Source: Acidobacteriaceae bacterium
Lineage (GTDB): Bacteria > Acidobacteriota > Terriglobia > Terriglobales > Acidobacteriaceae
Reading direction: 5' to 3'
Length of the DNA stretch: 64,000 nucleotides
NCBI GenBank assembly: GCA_028283625.1
Contig: JAPWKG010000024.1
Coordinates: 1 to 64,000 of the forward strand
How positions within the stretch are numbered: position 1 is the first letter of the stretch; each line of letters begins with the position of its first letter. The translations under genes and the position numbers were made by a program. The notes under the pieces are model-generated. The model made no database searches, had not been told where the DNA came from, and was given only the letters and a program-made list of their open reading frames with translations. This document shows, one piece after another, positions 15,822-24,202 of this stretch.

Positions 15822-16961
15822 CTAGCTGTGGCGGGAGACCTTAGGGGAGACGAAGCTTTGCGGAGCGTTCGCATCGGCGACCGCTATCTGGTTCCGGCCA
15901 TCTGCCTTGGCCTTGTACATCATGGTATCGGCCGCACGGATGATGCCGTGCATGTCCTGTCCGTCTTCCGGGAAGGTTGCCAGACCGAAGCTGGCGGTCA
16001 GCCGCAGGTTCAGGTGCTCACCGGTGATGAAGGTGGAGGAGGTGAGCTCCTGGAAGAGCTTGCCTGCAAGCTCGCGAGCTTCTTTCTTGTTCAGCCCCCG
16101 CATGAGCACAACGAACTCGTCGCCTCCGTAGCGGAAGGCTGCATGATCCGGGCCGAGAACGCGTTTGATCAGGCTGCCGACCTCGGCCAGCAGACGGGAA
16201 CCGACAAGATGGCCGTGCGTATCGTTGACGGTCTTGAAGTGATCCAGATCGAGAAAGAGTAGAGAAAAGCCCGGCCGCATGGATAGGATCTGCGGATCGT
16301 TCAGTGCGGAGATCTCTTCTTCCAGCAAGGTGTATAGGTAGCGCGCGTTGAACAGGCCGGTGCAGTCGTCCGTAATGGAGAGGTGATGAACCAGCTTCAC
16401 CTGGCGAGCATTTTCGAGCGCGATCGCGGTGTAGTCGCACAACACGCGCAGGAAGGAGACCGAGGCATCCGGCATCAGGTCCAGCTTCGAGTTGTGCAGC
16501 ATCAGTACGCCGAGCGTGCGTTTGGAGTGGCGTACCGGCAGAGCCGCGATCGACTGCAGATGCATCTCCGGGTGCTGCTCTGCGAAGAGCCTCCACTCCG
16601 GGTCGTCGTTTACGTCCGGGATGACGAGTGGATTGCCGCTCTCGGCCACGTAACCGGCAATGCCTTCGCCCGGTTTAATGCGAAGGTCGGCCAGAACATC
16701 GGTATCAAGTCCTGACGAGAGAGCGTAATACAGTTCGTTTTTTTCCTCGTCCATCATGAGCAGAGACCACTGCTCCGGGCCGAAGTAATCTTCCATTAAA
16801 CCGAGAATGACGCGCAGCAGGGGCTCTAGTTCCAGCTCGGAAGTCAACGCCCGTGCCACACTATGAAAGATCCTGAGATCGTTCATGTCTGGCATGGCGC
16901 TGGGTTTCACAGGGCGCTGGAAGATGCCCTGCCGAAGCGTGCTGATCGTACGGAACTTCAT
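15822..16961 (-). CDS. GAF-GGDEF diguanylate cyclase
   Basis: Cytoplasmic sensor enzyme that makes cyclic di-GMP. A GAF domain (about residues 30-190; GLDTDVLADLRIKPGEGIAGYVAE) feeds a GGDEF domain (about 205-355). The catalytic motif RYGGDEF is intact, as are LDLDHFKTVND and ASFGLATFPEDG, so synthesis is likely. The inhibitory I-site RxxD, expected five residues before the motif, reads LGPD, so product inhibition there should be absent. There are no membrane segments. The start at 16961 (MKFRTIS) follows AGG at seven bases. The frame extends 33 codons further without a better signal. A later ATG (MPDMNDLR) also remains possible. Confidence 0.92.
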   Translation of the reverse strand: MKFRTISTLRQGIFQRPVKPSAMPDMNDLRIFHSVARALTSELELEPLLRVILGLMEDYFGPEQWSLLMMDEEKNELYYALSSGLDTDVLADLRIKPGEGIAGYVAESGNPLVIPDVNDDPEWRLFAEQHPEMHLQSIAALPVRHSKRTLGVLMLHNSKLDLMPDASVSFLRVLCDYTAIALENARQVKLVHHLSITDDCTGLFNARYLYTLLEEEISALNDPQILSMRPGFSLLFLDLDHFKTVNDTHGHLVGSRLLAEVGSLIKRVLGPDHAAFRYGGDEFVVLMRGLNKKEARELAGKLFQELTSSTFITGEHLNLRLTASFGLATFPEDGQDMHGIIRAADTMMYKAKADGRNQIAVADANAPQSFVSPKVSRHS

Positions 16962-17072
16962 GGTGTGCCTGGTTTGAATGCCGTTTGAGGACATCCATTG
17001 TTCAGCATACGGTAAGGAATGGTATTCCGAGACAGTACAGCAGTAACCGGTGTGCCGCACAAAAGATACTGG

Positions 17073-18170
17073 TTAACCGCCGATGTGCACCATGGCGCGA
17101 CCGGGCTTCAGGAATCCCGGTTCTCCTATATGATGCCGTTTCTCCTTGCGATCGACAACGGAGCGAATCCAGGTAGTAAGTTCGCTATCGGAGACGTCCT
17201 TGGTCATACGGCCCGCCAGATCATGGTCAAAGTGCGAGAACAGGCAGGTACGCAGCTTGCCGTCCGAGGTGAGTCGTATGCGGGAACAGTGACCGCAGAA
17301 GGGCTGGGAGACGGGTGCGATGATGCCGATTTCTCCCAGACCATCGTCGAAGGTAAAACGGCGGGCGGTCTCGGAGAGATGATTCGGCGCCAGCGGCTTG
17401 AGCGGACGAATACGGTTCAGGCGCTCCACGATTTCGGTAAACGGAATGACGGTTTCCGGGGACCAGCGTCGCCCTGTGCCGTTGCTGTCATCGGCCTCTT
17501 CCAGAGGCATGAACTCGATGAAGCGAACGATGACGTCTTCCGTGCGCGAGAACTCGGCAAAGGCTTCGATCTGGTCGTCGTTGAAGCCGCGCATCAGCAC
17601 GCAGTTGACCTTGATGCGTTCAAAACCTGCGTCCTGCGCTGCGCGAATGCCGTCCCGGACACGCTCGAAGCTATTGGGAACACGCGTGATGCGTGCAAAG
17701 ACCTCGGGTTCTACGGCGTCCATCGAGACCGTGACCCGGTCCAGTCCGCTGGCGCGCAGTTCGCGGGCTTTCTCTGCGAGCAAATGGCCGTTGGTGGTTA
17801 GGGCCAGGTCGAGCTGGCCTCCGGGGACGAACGCCGGCTTCAAGCGGCGTGCTTCGCGGATCAGCTGGGGAAGGCCCTGCCGCAGCAGTGGTTCTCCGCC
17901 GGTAAAGCGAATCTTCTCAACCCCGAGCGAAACGAAGAGACGAAGAATGCGCGCGTAGGTTTCCAGCGGCAACTCACCATAGGCCGCACCGGTATTTCCT
18001 GTACGGCAATACACGCAGCGATAGTTGCAGCGGTCGGTGACGGAGAGGCGCAGATCCGTGATCGCTCGGCCGTAGCTATCGCGCAACAAGGCTTCAGAGC
18101 CCGTAGGGGCTTCTTCCTGAAGTGGTGCGGCGAGGCTGGTCGAGGGGGTCAACATGCGGATACCGTTCAT
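17073..18170 (-). CDS. moaA: GTP 3',8-cyclase (molybdenum cofactor biosynthesis)
   Basis: Radical SAM enzyme that, with MoaC, converts GTP to cyclic pyranopterin monophosphate. The N-terminal cluster CNYRCVYC (C48, C52, C55), the GGEP motif (FTGGEPLLR) and a C-terminal second cluster (FCGHCSRIR...RTCLF) are all present. The protein ends in the conserved double glycine (HIGG) needed for activity. 365 residues is slightly long because of about 30 extra N-terminal residues; the ATG at 18155 is another possible start. No other moa gene lies in the window. Confidence 0.95.
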   Translation of the reverse strand: MNGIRMLTPSTSLAAPLQEEAPTGSEALLRDSYGRAITDLRLSVTDRCNYRCVYCRTGNTGAAYGELPLETYARILRLFVSLGVEKIRFTGGEPLLRQGLPQLIREARRLKPAFVPGGQLDLALTTNGHLLAEKARELRASGLDRVTVSMDAVEPEVFARITRVPNSFERVRDGIRAAQDAGFERIKVNCVLMRGFNDDQIEAFAEFSRTEDVIVRFIEFMPLEEADDSNGTGRRWSPETVIPFTEIVERLNRIRPLKPLAPNHLSETARRFTFDDGLGEIGIIAPVSQPFCGHCSRIRLTSDGKLRTCLFSHFDHDLAGRMTKDVSDSELTTWIRSVVDRKEKRHHIGEPGFLKPGRAMVHIGG

Positions 18171-18370
18171 CTCATAAGATGAGAGATTGTGTTGCAGGGT
18201 GCGAGGTGCTCTGCCGATACTTGGAAAAGCCGCTTAAATTAGAGTAAATGTCTTCAGGCGCTCCGTTCGGTCTTTCTTCGATGCTCATTTCAGCATCACA
18301 CTGAAAAGTTACGTATTTCGCACGTCAAATTCACGTTTATCTCTGCACGATTTTGAGGTTTTTCTTCCCC

Positions 18371-18829
18371 ATGGTGACCCCTACCGACCTATCCCTCTGG
18401 TTGGACCAACAGGCATGGTTTTTTCTTCTCCTCGCCGGCCTTATCCTCTTTATTTACCTTGCGTTGCGTCAATCTGCCCGGAAACGGCGCCAAACCCTGC
18501 AGGCCCAGCGTGAAGGGGTAACGGAGCTAACCTTTACCGAGCACATGGAACAGTTCGGCTACGATCCGGTGGTCTGCCTGTCCACCTACCGGTATCTGCA
18601 GCAGGTGCAGCGGGTAAGCTTTCCGATTCTTCCCGCGGACGCACTGGAAGAAGATCTTGGTCTCGCGCAGGAGGATGTGGAGCAGAGCGTGCGCGAGTTG
18701 ACTGCGGCGCTCGGCCGTTACCGCAACATCGGCTTGGTCAATACGCCGCTGGAAACGGTGGAGGATCTGGTGCAGCTGCTGCAAACGTTTCCGGAAGCGG
18801 AAACATTGCCCGGCCGGGCGCTGGCTTAA
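18371..18829 (+). CDS. Membrane-anchored protein with an acyl-carrier-like domain lacking the Ser site
   Basis: I know no name for this 152-residue protein. One transmembrane helix (residues 15-34) is followed by a basic stop-transfer stretch (RQSARKRR) and a cytosolic domain. Residues 87-142 resemble an acyl carrier protein: LEEDLGLAQEDVEQSVREL where ACPs have DLGxDSL followed by a long helix, then ETVEDLVQLLQ where ACPs have the final TVxDLV helix. The position of the phosphopantetheine serine is Gln, so normal carrier function is excluded. The ATG at 18371 has GAGG about 12 bases upstream. A TTG at 18353 in frame is an alternative. The 200-base gap before it shows no other feature. Confidence 0.7.
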   Translation: MVTPTDLSLWLDQQAWFFLLLAGLILFIYLALRQSARKRRQTLQAQREGVTELTFTEHMEQFGYDPVVCLSTYRYLQQVQRVSFPILPADALEEDLGLAQEDVEQSVRELTAALGRYRNIGLVNTPLETVEDLVQLLQTFPEAETLPGRALA

Positions 18830-18927
18830 ATGCTTTTCGGATGCTGAGCTTTTGTCGTCAGCAGTAAACTGAGTATCGCGGCTGGAGTCGCAGAGTCATT
18901 CTAAGCCGGTTATCGCAGGAGTGCGCT

Positions 18928-19185
18928 ATGATGCAGGGCATGAACGTCAAGAAGTCTTTCCGTGAGATCAGTGACAGCGTTGAAGAATCGCTGGGCATGA
19001 AACAAGAAAGCCACCTGGTGCGCAATATTGGCCTGGCCACGGCCGGAATCACGGTGGTCGCGCTGGGGCTGCTGGTCGGCCGCGAGCTGCGTGAACGGTA
19101 CAAATTCAACCGCCGCACGCCGTACGACTTCTACGCACACTCCGGCGATCAGATGGCGGACGTAGAGTTTGGCGTCGGAATTTAA
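18928..19185 (+). CDS. Hypothetical small membrane protein, 85 residues
   Basis: A charged N-terminal helix (residues 8-30) precedes one transmembrane helix (about 35-51, IGLATAGITVVALGLLVG). A polar tail rich in Arg, Tyr and Asp ends the protein. CAGGAG lies eight bases before the first ATG, supporting the start at 18928; a second ATG at 18940 is in frame. No family is recognised. It lies downstream of the acyl-carrier-like gene on the same strand and is ended by a strong terminator, so the two may be cotranscribed. Confidence 0.65.
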   Translation: MMQGMNVKKSFREISDSVEESLGMKQESHLVRNIGLATAGITVVALGLLVGRELRERYKFNRRTPYDFYAHSGDQMADVEFGVGI

Positions 19186-19231
19186 ACTCTGATAGAGCGC
19201 TCAAAAGCTCTCAAGAGAAGTTTGGAAAAAG

Positions 19232-19268
19232 GAAATCCCGGGCCTTGGCCCAGGATTTCTTCTTTTTT
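19232..19268 (+). terminator. Intrinsic terminator
   Basis: GAAATCC-C-GGGCC pairs with GGCCC-A-GGATTTC around TT, with one C-A mismatch, followed by TTCTTTTTT. It closes the unit containing the two small membrane proteins. Confidence 0.85.
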
Positions 19269-19334
19269 GCGCGATCTTCGCCACTTCCCTTTCCCTAGAG
19301 CGCCGCCTCTGCGGAGTGTGGACGGCGGCGAGAC

Positions 19335-19613
19335 TCAGGACTTTGCAGGAGTCGATGAGGGAGAGCTTGCCGGGGCAGAAGAGCTGCTGCTCGTGGAGCT
19401 GGAAGAAGCGCTGCTCGAGCCGGAGGACGGCTTCGTTGAGGAGTAGAGATCCTTGTACCAGCCGCCGCCGGCAAACTTCACAGCAGGTGCGGTGATGGTG
19501 CGTTCCAGATGACCGCCGCAGTGGGGGCAAACGGTCAGCGGAGCGTCGGAGAACTTCTGAATTTTTTCAACCCGTTGGTGGCAGCTTTGGCACTCGTACT
19601 CGTACAGCGGCAT
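19335..19613 (-). CDS. FmdB-family zinc ribbon protein
   Basis: The first 42 residues form the FmdB zinc ribbon: MPLYEYECQSCHQRVE, then CPHCGGHLERTI, with two CxxC pairs binding one zinc. The C-terminal half is a Ser-rich low-complexity tail (residues 60-92), common in this family. The family is named after a formamidase-locus regulator, but most members have no proven role. AAGGA nine bases before the ATG supports the start. The gene is divergent from ruvB. Confidence 0.9.
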   Translation of the reverse strand: MPLYEYECQSCHQRVEKIQKFSDAPLTVCPHCGGHLERTITAPAVKFAGGGWYKDLYSSTKPSSGSSSASSSSTSSSSSAPASSPSSTPAKS

Positions 19614-19898
19614 GTTGGTTTTCCTTCACTTCCTAGAATAAATCGCTCCCCGGCGTTTCGTGCTTTCCGCCCTTGCGCTATGTCGCGCGGGGAGCCGGAG
19701 ACCGCTTCTGCCGGAAGGCCATCTTTGTCTGTTTTCGTGACCTGGTTTGAGTGACTGCCAGAAGCGTTGCACAGATTTTCTTAGCTGCAACAGTCGCCTC
19801 GATAAGGCGTATGCGTGGCATTTTTGGGGGAGTTTTTCTCCGCGATCAGGGAAAACGCGTTTGTATTGCTCGCGTCTTCGCCGTACTATCGCCTTGAG

Positions 19899-20999
19899 AT
19901 GGCTTCCGGTTTTAATCCGAACTCGCCCTTTGCGGGCAAAAAGAAGTCGCTGGAGCTTGAAGCCAGCGGCGCGGCTGAGCGTCTGGTCTCGGCGGGCAGG
20001 TTTGACGAGGACGATGCGGCCGAGCTGAAGCTGCGTCCCAAGCGTTTGTCTGAGTTCATTGGGCAGTCCAAGGCCAAGGAGCAGCTGGCGATTGCGCTGG
20101 CCGCTGCCAAGGCACGTGGCGAGGCTCTGGATCACGTACTGCTCTTTGGGCCTCCAGGGTTGGGAAAGACGACGCTGGCAACCATCATTGCGAATGAGCT
20201 TGAGGTCGGATACCAGCAAACCTCCGGTCCTGCGTTGCAGATTCAGGGAGACCTGACGGCAATTCTGACGAATCTGCGCGAAAAGCAGGTGCTTTTCCTC
20301 GACGAAATCCACCGTTTGCAGCCCGTGCTTGAGGAAAAGCTGTACACCGCGCTCGAGGACTACCAGATGGACATCATCATCGGTCAGGGCCCAAGCGCGC
20401 GCACCCACACGCTGGAGATTCGGCCGTTTACCTTTGTCGCGGCCACGACTCGGCCCGGGCTGCTGAGCTCGCCGCTGCGTTCGCGTTTCGGGATTCTGCT
20501 GCGGCTGGAGTTCTACACCGACGACGAGCTGCGCTTTATTGTCGAGCGTTCGGCAGAGGTGCTGAATGTGCCGATCGATACCGATGGCGCTGCGGAGATT
20601 GCGATGCGCTCTCGAGGAACGCCGCGTATCGCAAATCGCCTGTTGCGGCGCGTGCGTGATTATGCCGAGGTACGCGCGGCCGGACGCATTGACCGGGCCA
20701 CGGCGGTGGCTGCGCTGGATATGCTGGAGGTCGATTCGCACGGCTTCGATGAGCTGGACCGGCGTCTGCTGCGCACCATCATTGAAAAGTATGATGGCGG
20801 GCCGGTGGGGCTGAATACGCTGGCAGCGGCGCTTGCAGAAGAGCAGGACGCGCTGGAGGAGGTCTATGAGCCGTTCCTCATCCAGATCGGGTTTCTGGAT
20901 CGCACGCCGCGCGGACGCATGGCGACGCGTCTGGCCTATGAGCATCTGGGAATCGCGATGCCGAGCCGGAATCCGACCGCGCAGACGTTGTTTTCCTAG
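19899..20999 (+). CDS. ruvB: Holliday junction branch migration helicase RuvB
   Basis: Hexameric AAA+ motor that drives RuvA-bound Holliday junctions during recombination. The Walker A motif GPPGLGKTT, Walker B LFLDEIHR, sensor-1 region [18 protein letters not shown] and the C-terminal winged helix ending in [14 protein letters not shown] are all present. The ATG at 19899 gives 366 residues with about 45 residues before the conserved [11 protein letters not shown], slightly long for the family. The frame runs 28 codons further upstream without a good start signal. ruvA and ruvC are not adjacent. Confidence 0.96.
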   Translation: MASGFNPNSPFAGKKKSLELEASGAAERLVSAGRFDEDDAAELKLRPKRLSEFIGQSKAKEQLAIALAAAKARGEALDHVLLFGPPGLGKTTLATIIANELEVGYQQTSGPALQIQGDLTAILTNLREKQVLFLDEIHRLQPVLEEKLYTALEDYQMDIIIGQGPSARTHTLEIRPFTFVAATTRPGLLSSPLRSRFGILLRLEFYTDDELRFIVERSAEVLNVPIDTDGAAEIAMRSRGTPRIANRLLRRVRDYAEVRAAGRIDRATAVAALDMLEVDSHGFDELDRRLLRTIIEKYDGGPVGLNTLAAALAEEQDALEEVYEPFLIQIGFLDRTPRGRMATRLAYEHLGIAMPSRNPTAQTLFS

Positions 21000-21010
21000 A
21001 TTTCCTCAGG

Positions 21011-21946
21011 CTAAGCGGTTGTGGACGATTTGAGTGCGCGGCGCAGCACGCCGTGGGCTGCGGCCAGACGCTCCTCGGCTTCGGCCCGCTCCAGCTTAAG
21101 GCGCAGCATGACGATCGCGGTTTTTACATCCATGCCTGCGGCGCGCAGCGTTTTCGCGGCTGTATCGGGGTCGGCTGCGGCTGCCTGGCAAACGATGCGG
21201 ACGGCGCGCGCCACGAGCTTGGCGTTGGTTGCGCGGACGTTCACCATCAGGTTGCCGTAGGTAGCTCCGGTGCGGACCATCACGCCGGTAGAGAGCATGT
21301 TCAGTACCAGCTTGGTGGCGGTGCCTGCCTTCAGCCGCGTGGAGCCGGTGAGCACCTCTGGCCCGACGAGAGGTGTAATGGCGATCTCGGAGGCCTGTGC
21401 GACGGCAGAGTCTTCTACGCAGCTTAGCCCGAGCGTGAGCGCTCCGACAGAGCGAGCGTATTCAAGCGCGCCCAGCACGTAGGGTGTGCGTCCGCTGGCA
21501 GCGATGCCGACCACGGCGTCGATTGCGCGAAGCCCGGCGCGTTCCAGATCCCCTGAGCCTTTGTCCGGGGCATCCTCGGCGTGTTCGCTGGAGTGGCGCA
21601 GAGCGCGGTCACCGCCGGCGATGAGGCCCTGAAAGAGTTCGTGATCGACGGAGAAGGTTGGGGGGCACTCGCTGGCATCGAGCACGCCAAGGCGTCCGCT
21701 GGTCCCTGCGCCGAGGTAAAAGAGGCGGCCACCCTGTTCAAAGCGTGCGGTGATGGCATCCACAGCCTGCGCGATCTGCGGGAGCTGACGGCGCACGGCT
21801 GCGGCCACGCGCGCGTCTTCGTCGTTAATGACGGTGAGCATCTCCAGCGTGGGAAGTTCATCCAAATGTTCGGTCGCGGGGTTACGCGTTTCCGTCATCA
21901 GCGTGCCGAGTTGGTCGAGATCATCTGCCATAGCGATAGGTTTCAT
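21011..21946 (-). CDS. murQ: N-acetylmuramic acid 6-phosphate etherase
   Basis: Cleaves the lactyl ether of MurNAc-6-phosphate to give GlcNAc-6-phosphate, part of cell wall recycling. The SIS fold is clear: GAGTSGRLGVLDASECPPTF holds the active-site loop, and GIAASGRTPYVLGAL and GPEVLTGSTRLKAGTATKL follow. The second conserved glutamate is in the latter region. About 311 residues from the ATG at 21946; ATGs at 21949 and 21931 are equally possible because no clear ribosome binding site is visible. It is divergent from the MFS gene, with about 80 bases between them. No muramic acid kinase is nearby. Confidence 0.94.
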   Translation of the reverse strand: MKPIAMADDLDQLGTLMTETRNPATEHLDELPTLEMLTVINDEDARVAAAVRRQLPQIAQAVDAITARFEQGGRLFYLGAGTSGRLGVLDASECPPTFSVDHELFQGLIAGGDRALRHSSEHAEDAPDKGSGDLERAGLRAIDAVVGIAASGRTPYVLGALEYARSVGALTLGLSCVEDSAVAQASEIAITPLVGPEVLTGSTRLKAGTATKLVLNMLSTGVMVRTGATYGNLMVNVRATNAKLVARAVRIVCQAAAADPDTAAKTLRAAGMDVKTAIVMLRLKLERAEAEERLAAAHGVLRRALKSSTTA

Positions 21947-22028
21947 CATCGCGCACACGTTTGCTCCGTGCAACGAGGCCGTTGCGACAGGTGCGACAGT
22001 GACTGGTTCGATATGAAAGCATAGGGGC

Positions 22029-23357
22029 ATGCCCTCTGCGATAGCTCAGCCCAGTGAACCTCCCCGTGCTTCAACCGTAGCGTGGCAATCGCGCGACTTC
22101 CGCTTCTTCGCCGCCTCGCGGTTGCTGGGAACGATTGGCTCCGAGGCGCAGGCCGTCGCGGTGGCATGGCAGGTGTATGAGGTGACGCACTCTGCGATGG
22201 CGCTGGGTTATGTCGGGCTTACGCTCTTTGTGCCAGGACTTTTCTTTGTGTTGCCGGCCGGTCATCTGGCCGATCTGCTGGATCGTCGTGCGGTCATTCT
22301 TGGCTGCTATGTGTTGCAGCTTGTGGCCACGCTGGCGTTGCTTACGCTTACGCTGCATCACGTTGCCAGCGTGTGGATGGTGTACGGTCTGCTCTTTCTG
22401 ATTGGTACAGGGAGAGCCTTTGCCGGCCCGGCGCAAGCCTCCATTCTGCCGACGCTGGTGCCGAAGGAGCATTTCGTAAATGCAGTGACCTGGGGCGCCA
22501 GCCTCTTCCAGACAGCGAATGCGTTGGGACCGATGGTGGGTGGTCTGTTGTTTACGCTGCCGCTGGCACGGCTTCATGGCTGGGGACATCTGGCAGGCGC
22601 GCCGATTGTCTACATCTTTACCGCGATCACGCAGGTGCTCTTTCTCGGCGCGATTCTTGGCATCAAGCCGCGTGCAGCCGCGGAAAAGCGTGGCTTTACA
22701 TTGGACGCTGCCCTGGCGGGGTTGCGCTACGTATTGAAGACGCGCCTGCTGCTGGGCTCTATTTCATTGGACCTGTTTGCGGTGCTGTTTGGCGGTGCTG
22801 TTTCGTTGATGCCAATCTTTGCCGAGGATGTCCTGCATCGAGGAGCGAACGCGCTGGGACTGTTGCGTGCGATGCCGAGCGTGGGCGCACTGCTGGTCTC
22901 TCTGTTGCTGTCGCTCCGTCCGCTCAGACGAGGTGCAGGCAGAACGATGCTCTTTTGCGTTGGAGGATTTGCCACGGCAACGATCGTCTTCGGCATGAGC
23001 CGAAGCCTGTGGCTGAGCTGCCTGGCGCTGTTTGTGACCGGATGCACGGACATGGTGAGCGTTGTCGTGCGTCAAAGCATTCTGCAATTGGCGACACCTT
23101 CCGAGATGCGTGGCCGTGTCTCTGCGGTGAACTGGCTCTTTCTGGGAGCGTCCAATGAGCTGGGCGAGTTTGAAAGTGGGCTCACCGCTCACTGGTTTGG
23201 TGCGGTGCGCGCTACCGTCCTGGGCGGTATCGCCAGTCTCAGCGTGGTGGGGCTCTGGTCGGTCTTCTTCCCTGCTCTGCGCCACGCCGATGAGTTGACC
23301 GCCGAGAGCCTGACCGCGGTGGAAGAGCAATTTTCTGCATCCGAACCTGTACGCTGA
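22029..23357 (+). CDS. MFS transporter, EntS/MFS_3-like exporter
   Basis: Twelve-helix major facilitator of 442 residues. It resembles the MFS_3 (enterobactin exporter-like) group: the SRDFRFFAASRLLGTIGSEAQAVAVAWQVYE start and loop 2-3 signature GHLADLLDRR are typical. Later motifs include ATPSEMRGRVSAVNWLFLGASNELGEF. The substrate is unknown. Members export siderophores or small hydrophobic compounds, but nothing nearby points to siderophore synthesis. It is followed after 26 bases by the protein at 23384, probably in the same transcript. Confidence 0.9.
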   Translation: MPSAIAQPSEPPRASTVAWQSRDFRFFAASRLLGTIGSEAQAVAVAWQVYEVTHSAMALGYVGLTLFVPGLFFVLPAGHLADLLDRRAVILGCYVLQLVATLALLTLTLHHVASVWMVYGLLFLIGTGRAFAGPAQASILPTLVPKEHFVNAVTWGASLFQTANALGPMVGGLLFTLPLARLHGWGHLAGAPIVYIFTAITQVLFLGAILGIKPRAAAEKRGFTLDAALAGLRYVLKTRLLLGSISLDLFAVLFGGAVSLMPIFAEDVLHRGANALGLLRAMPSVGALLVSLLLSLRPLRRGAGRTMLFCVGGFATATIVFGMSRSLWLSCLALFVTGCTDMVSVVVRQSILQLATPSEMRGRVSAVNWLFLGASNELGEFESGLTAHWFGAVRATVLGGIASLSVVGLWSVFFPALRHADELTAESLTAVEEQFSASEPVR

Positions 23358-23383
23358 GTGAACAAAGAACGGTAGGGGGAGCA

Positions 23384-24136
23384 ATGAACAAGGGAGCACA
23401 GGTAGCGTTGGCTTCGGTCGCAGCGTTCGTCCTGGCCATCGGGGTTGAGGTGGCGTATCTGCACCACAAGCGCGCGGTCGAAGAGAATGAGCCTGCGGTG
23501 ACGAAAACGGATAACCGTCCCAGGCTCGCTCCGGATGATCTAGTGTTTCTCAAGAAGAAGCATCCTGATTCGCTCAAGGACGAGCGCGCACTGATCGGCA
23601 CGACGATTTGGGTTTCGGCTGGCGGTCAGATGGATTACTACAAAGACAGCGGCAACCATGTGGACTATGCCAGACCGGTGGATACCCTGAAGGGCGCGGT
23701 ACCGTTGTTGATCAAGGGTGTCTTTGAACAGGTGCCGCCGAAGACCGGCCGTGCTGTGGCGCGTATCGCGGCGGGGCAACGGCATGTACTGCTGGCGTTC
23801 ACGATGCCGTCCTCGACGGATCCCAAGCAGCTCTACGCCGTGCCTGTGGGGCACTTCGCCGATGGCTCTTATGAGTTTCTGACCGATGAGATTTTTTTCT
23901 ACGACGATCCCCATGAGCTCTACAAGCATTGGGGGCCGGAGGTCTGGGCGCATGTGGACAAGCATGAGGTCGCACTGGGGATGACGGAGAACCAATGCAT
24001 GATGGCCTTGGGACAGGTGATCGATCCGCATGGTGACACGATGGGCGAACGAAGCGTGACCTACAACAACGACGGTCATCCGATCACGATCGACTTCGAG
24101 GGCGGCAAGGCGGTCAAGATCAGTAAAGACAGCTAA
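23384..24136 (+). CDS. Hypothetical anchored protein with a BamE/SmpA-like C-terminal segment
   Basis: A 250-residue protein with one N-terminal hydrophobic helix (residues 7-26), likely anchoring it in the inner membrane. The central part (60-190) is beta-rich without known motifs. Residues 200-245 (ALGMTENQCMMALGQV...TYNNDGHPITIDFEGGKAVKI) follow the layout of small outer-membrane SmpA/OmlA-like modules: a GMTxxQVxxxLG helix, then a strand pair ending in FxxGxV. GGGGGAG directly before the ATG is a strong start signal. It is probably cotranscribed with the MFS gene upstream. Function unknown. Confidence 0.75.
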   Translation: MNKGAQVALASVAAFVLAIGVEVAYLHHKRAVEENEPAVTKTDNRPRLAPDDLVFLKKKHPDSLKDERALIGTTIWVSAGGQMDYYKDSGNHVDYARPVDTLKGAVPLLIKGVFEQVPPKTGRAVARIAAGQRHVLLAFTMPSSTDPKQLYAVPVGHFADGSYEFLTDEIFFYDDPHELYKHWGPEVWAHVDKHEVALGMTENQCMMALGQVIDPHGDTMGERSVTYNNDGHPITIDFEGGKAVKISKDS

Positions 24137-24150
24137 GCGTTCTGAACGAA

Positions 24151-24184
24151 GAAACGGGGCACAGCCAATGCTGTGCCCCGTTTC
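24151..24184. terminator. Bidirectional terminator between convergent genes
   Basis: GAAACGGGGCACAGC and GCTGTGCCCCGTTTC form a perfect 15-base stem around CAAT, between the plus-strand unit ending at 24136 and the minus-strand esterase ending at 24203. Confidence 0.85.
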
Positions 24185-24202
24185 ACTGCGCGTGTGTCAT
24201 GT

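Noticed and set aside
19626..20945. 439-codon minus-strand frame over ruvB
   Set aside because: Antisense to ruvB with its complete AAA+ motifs. No recognisable protein.
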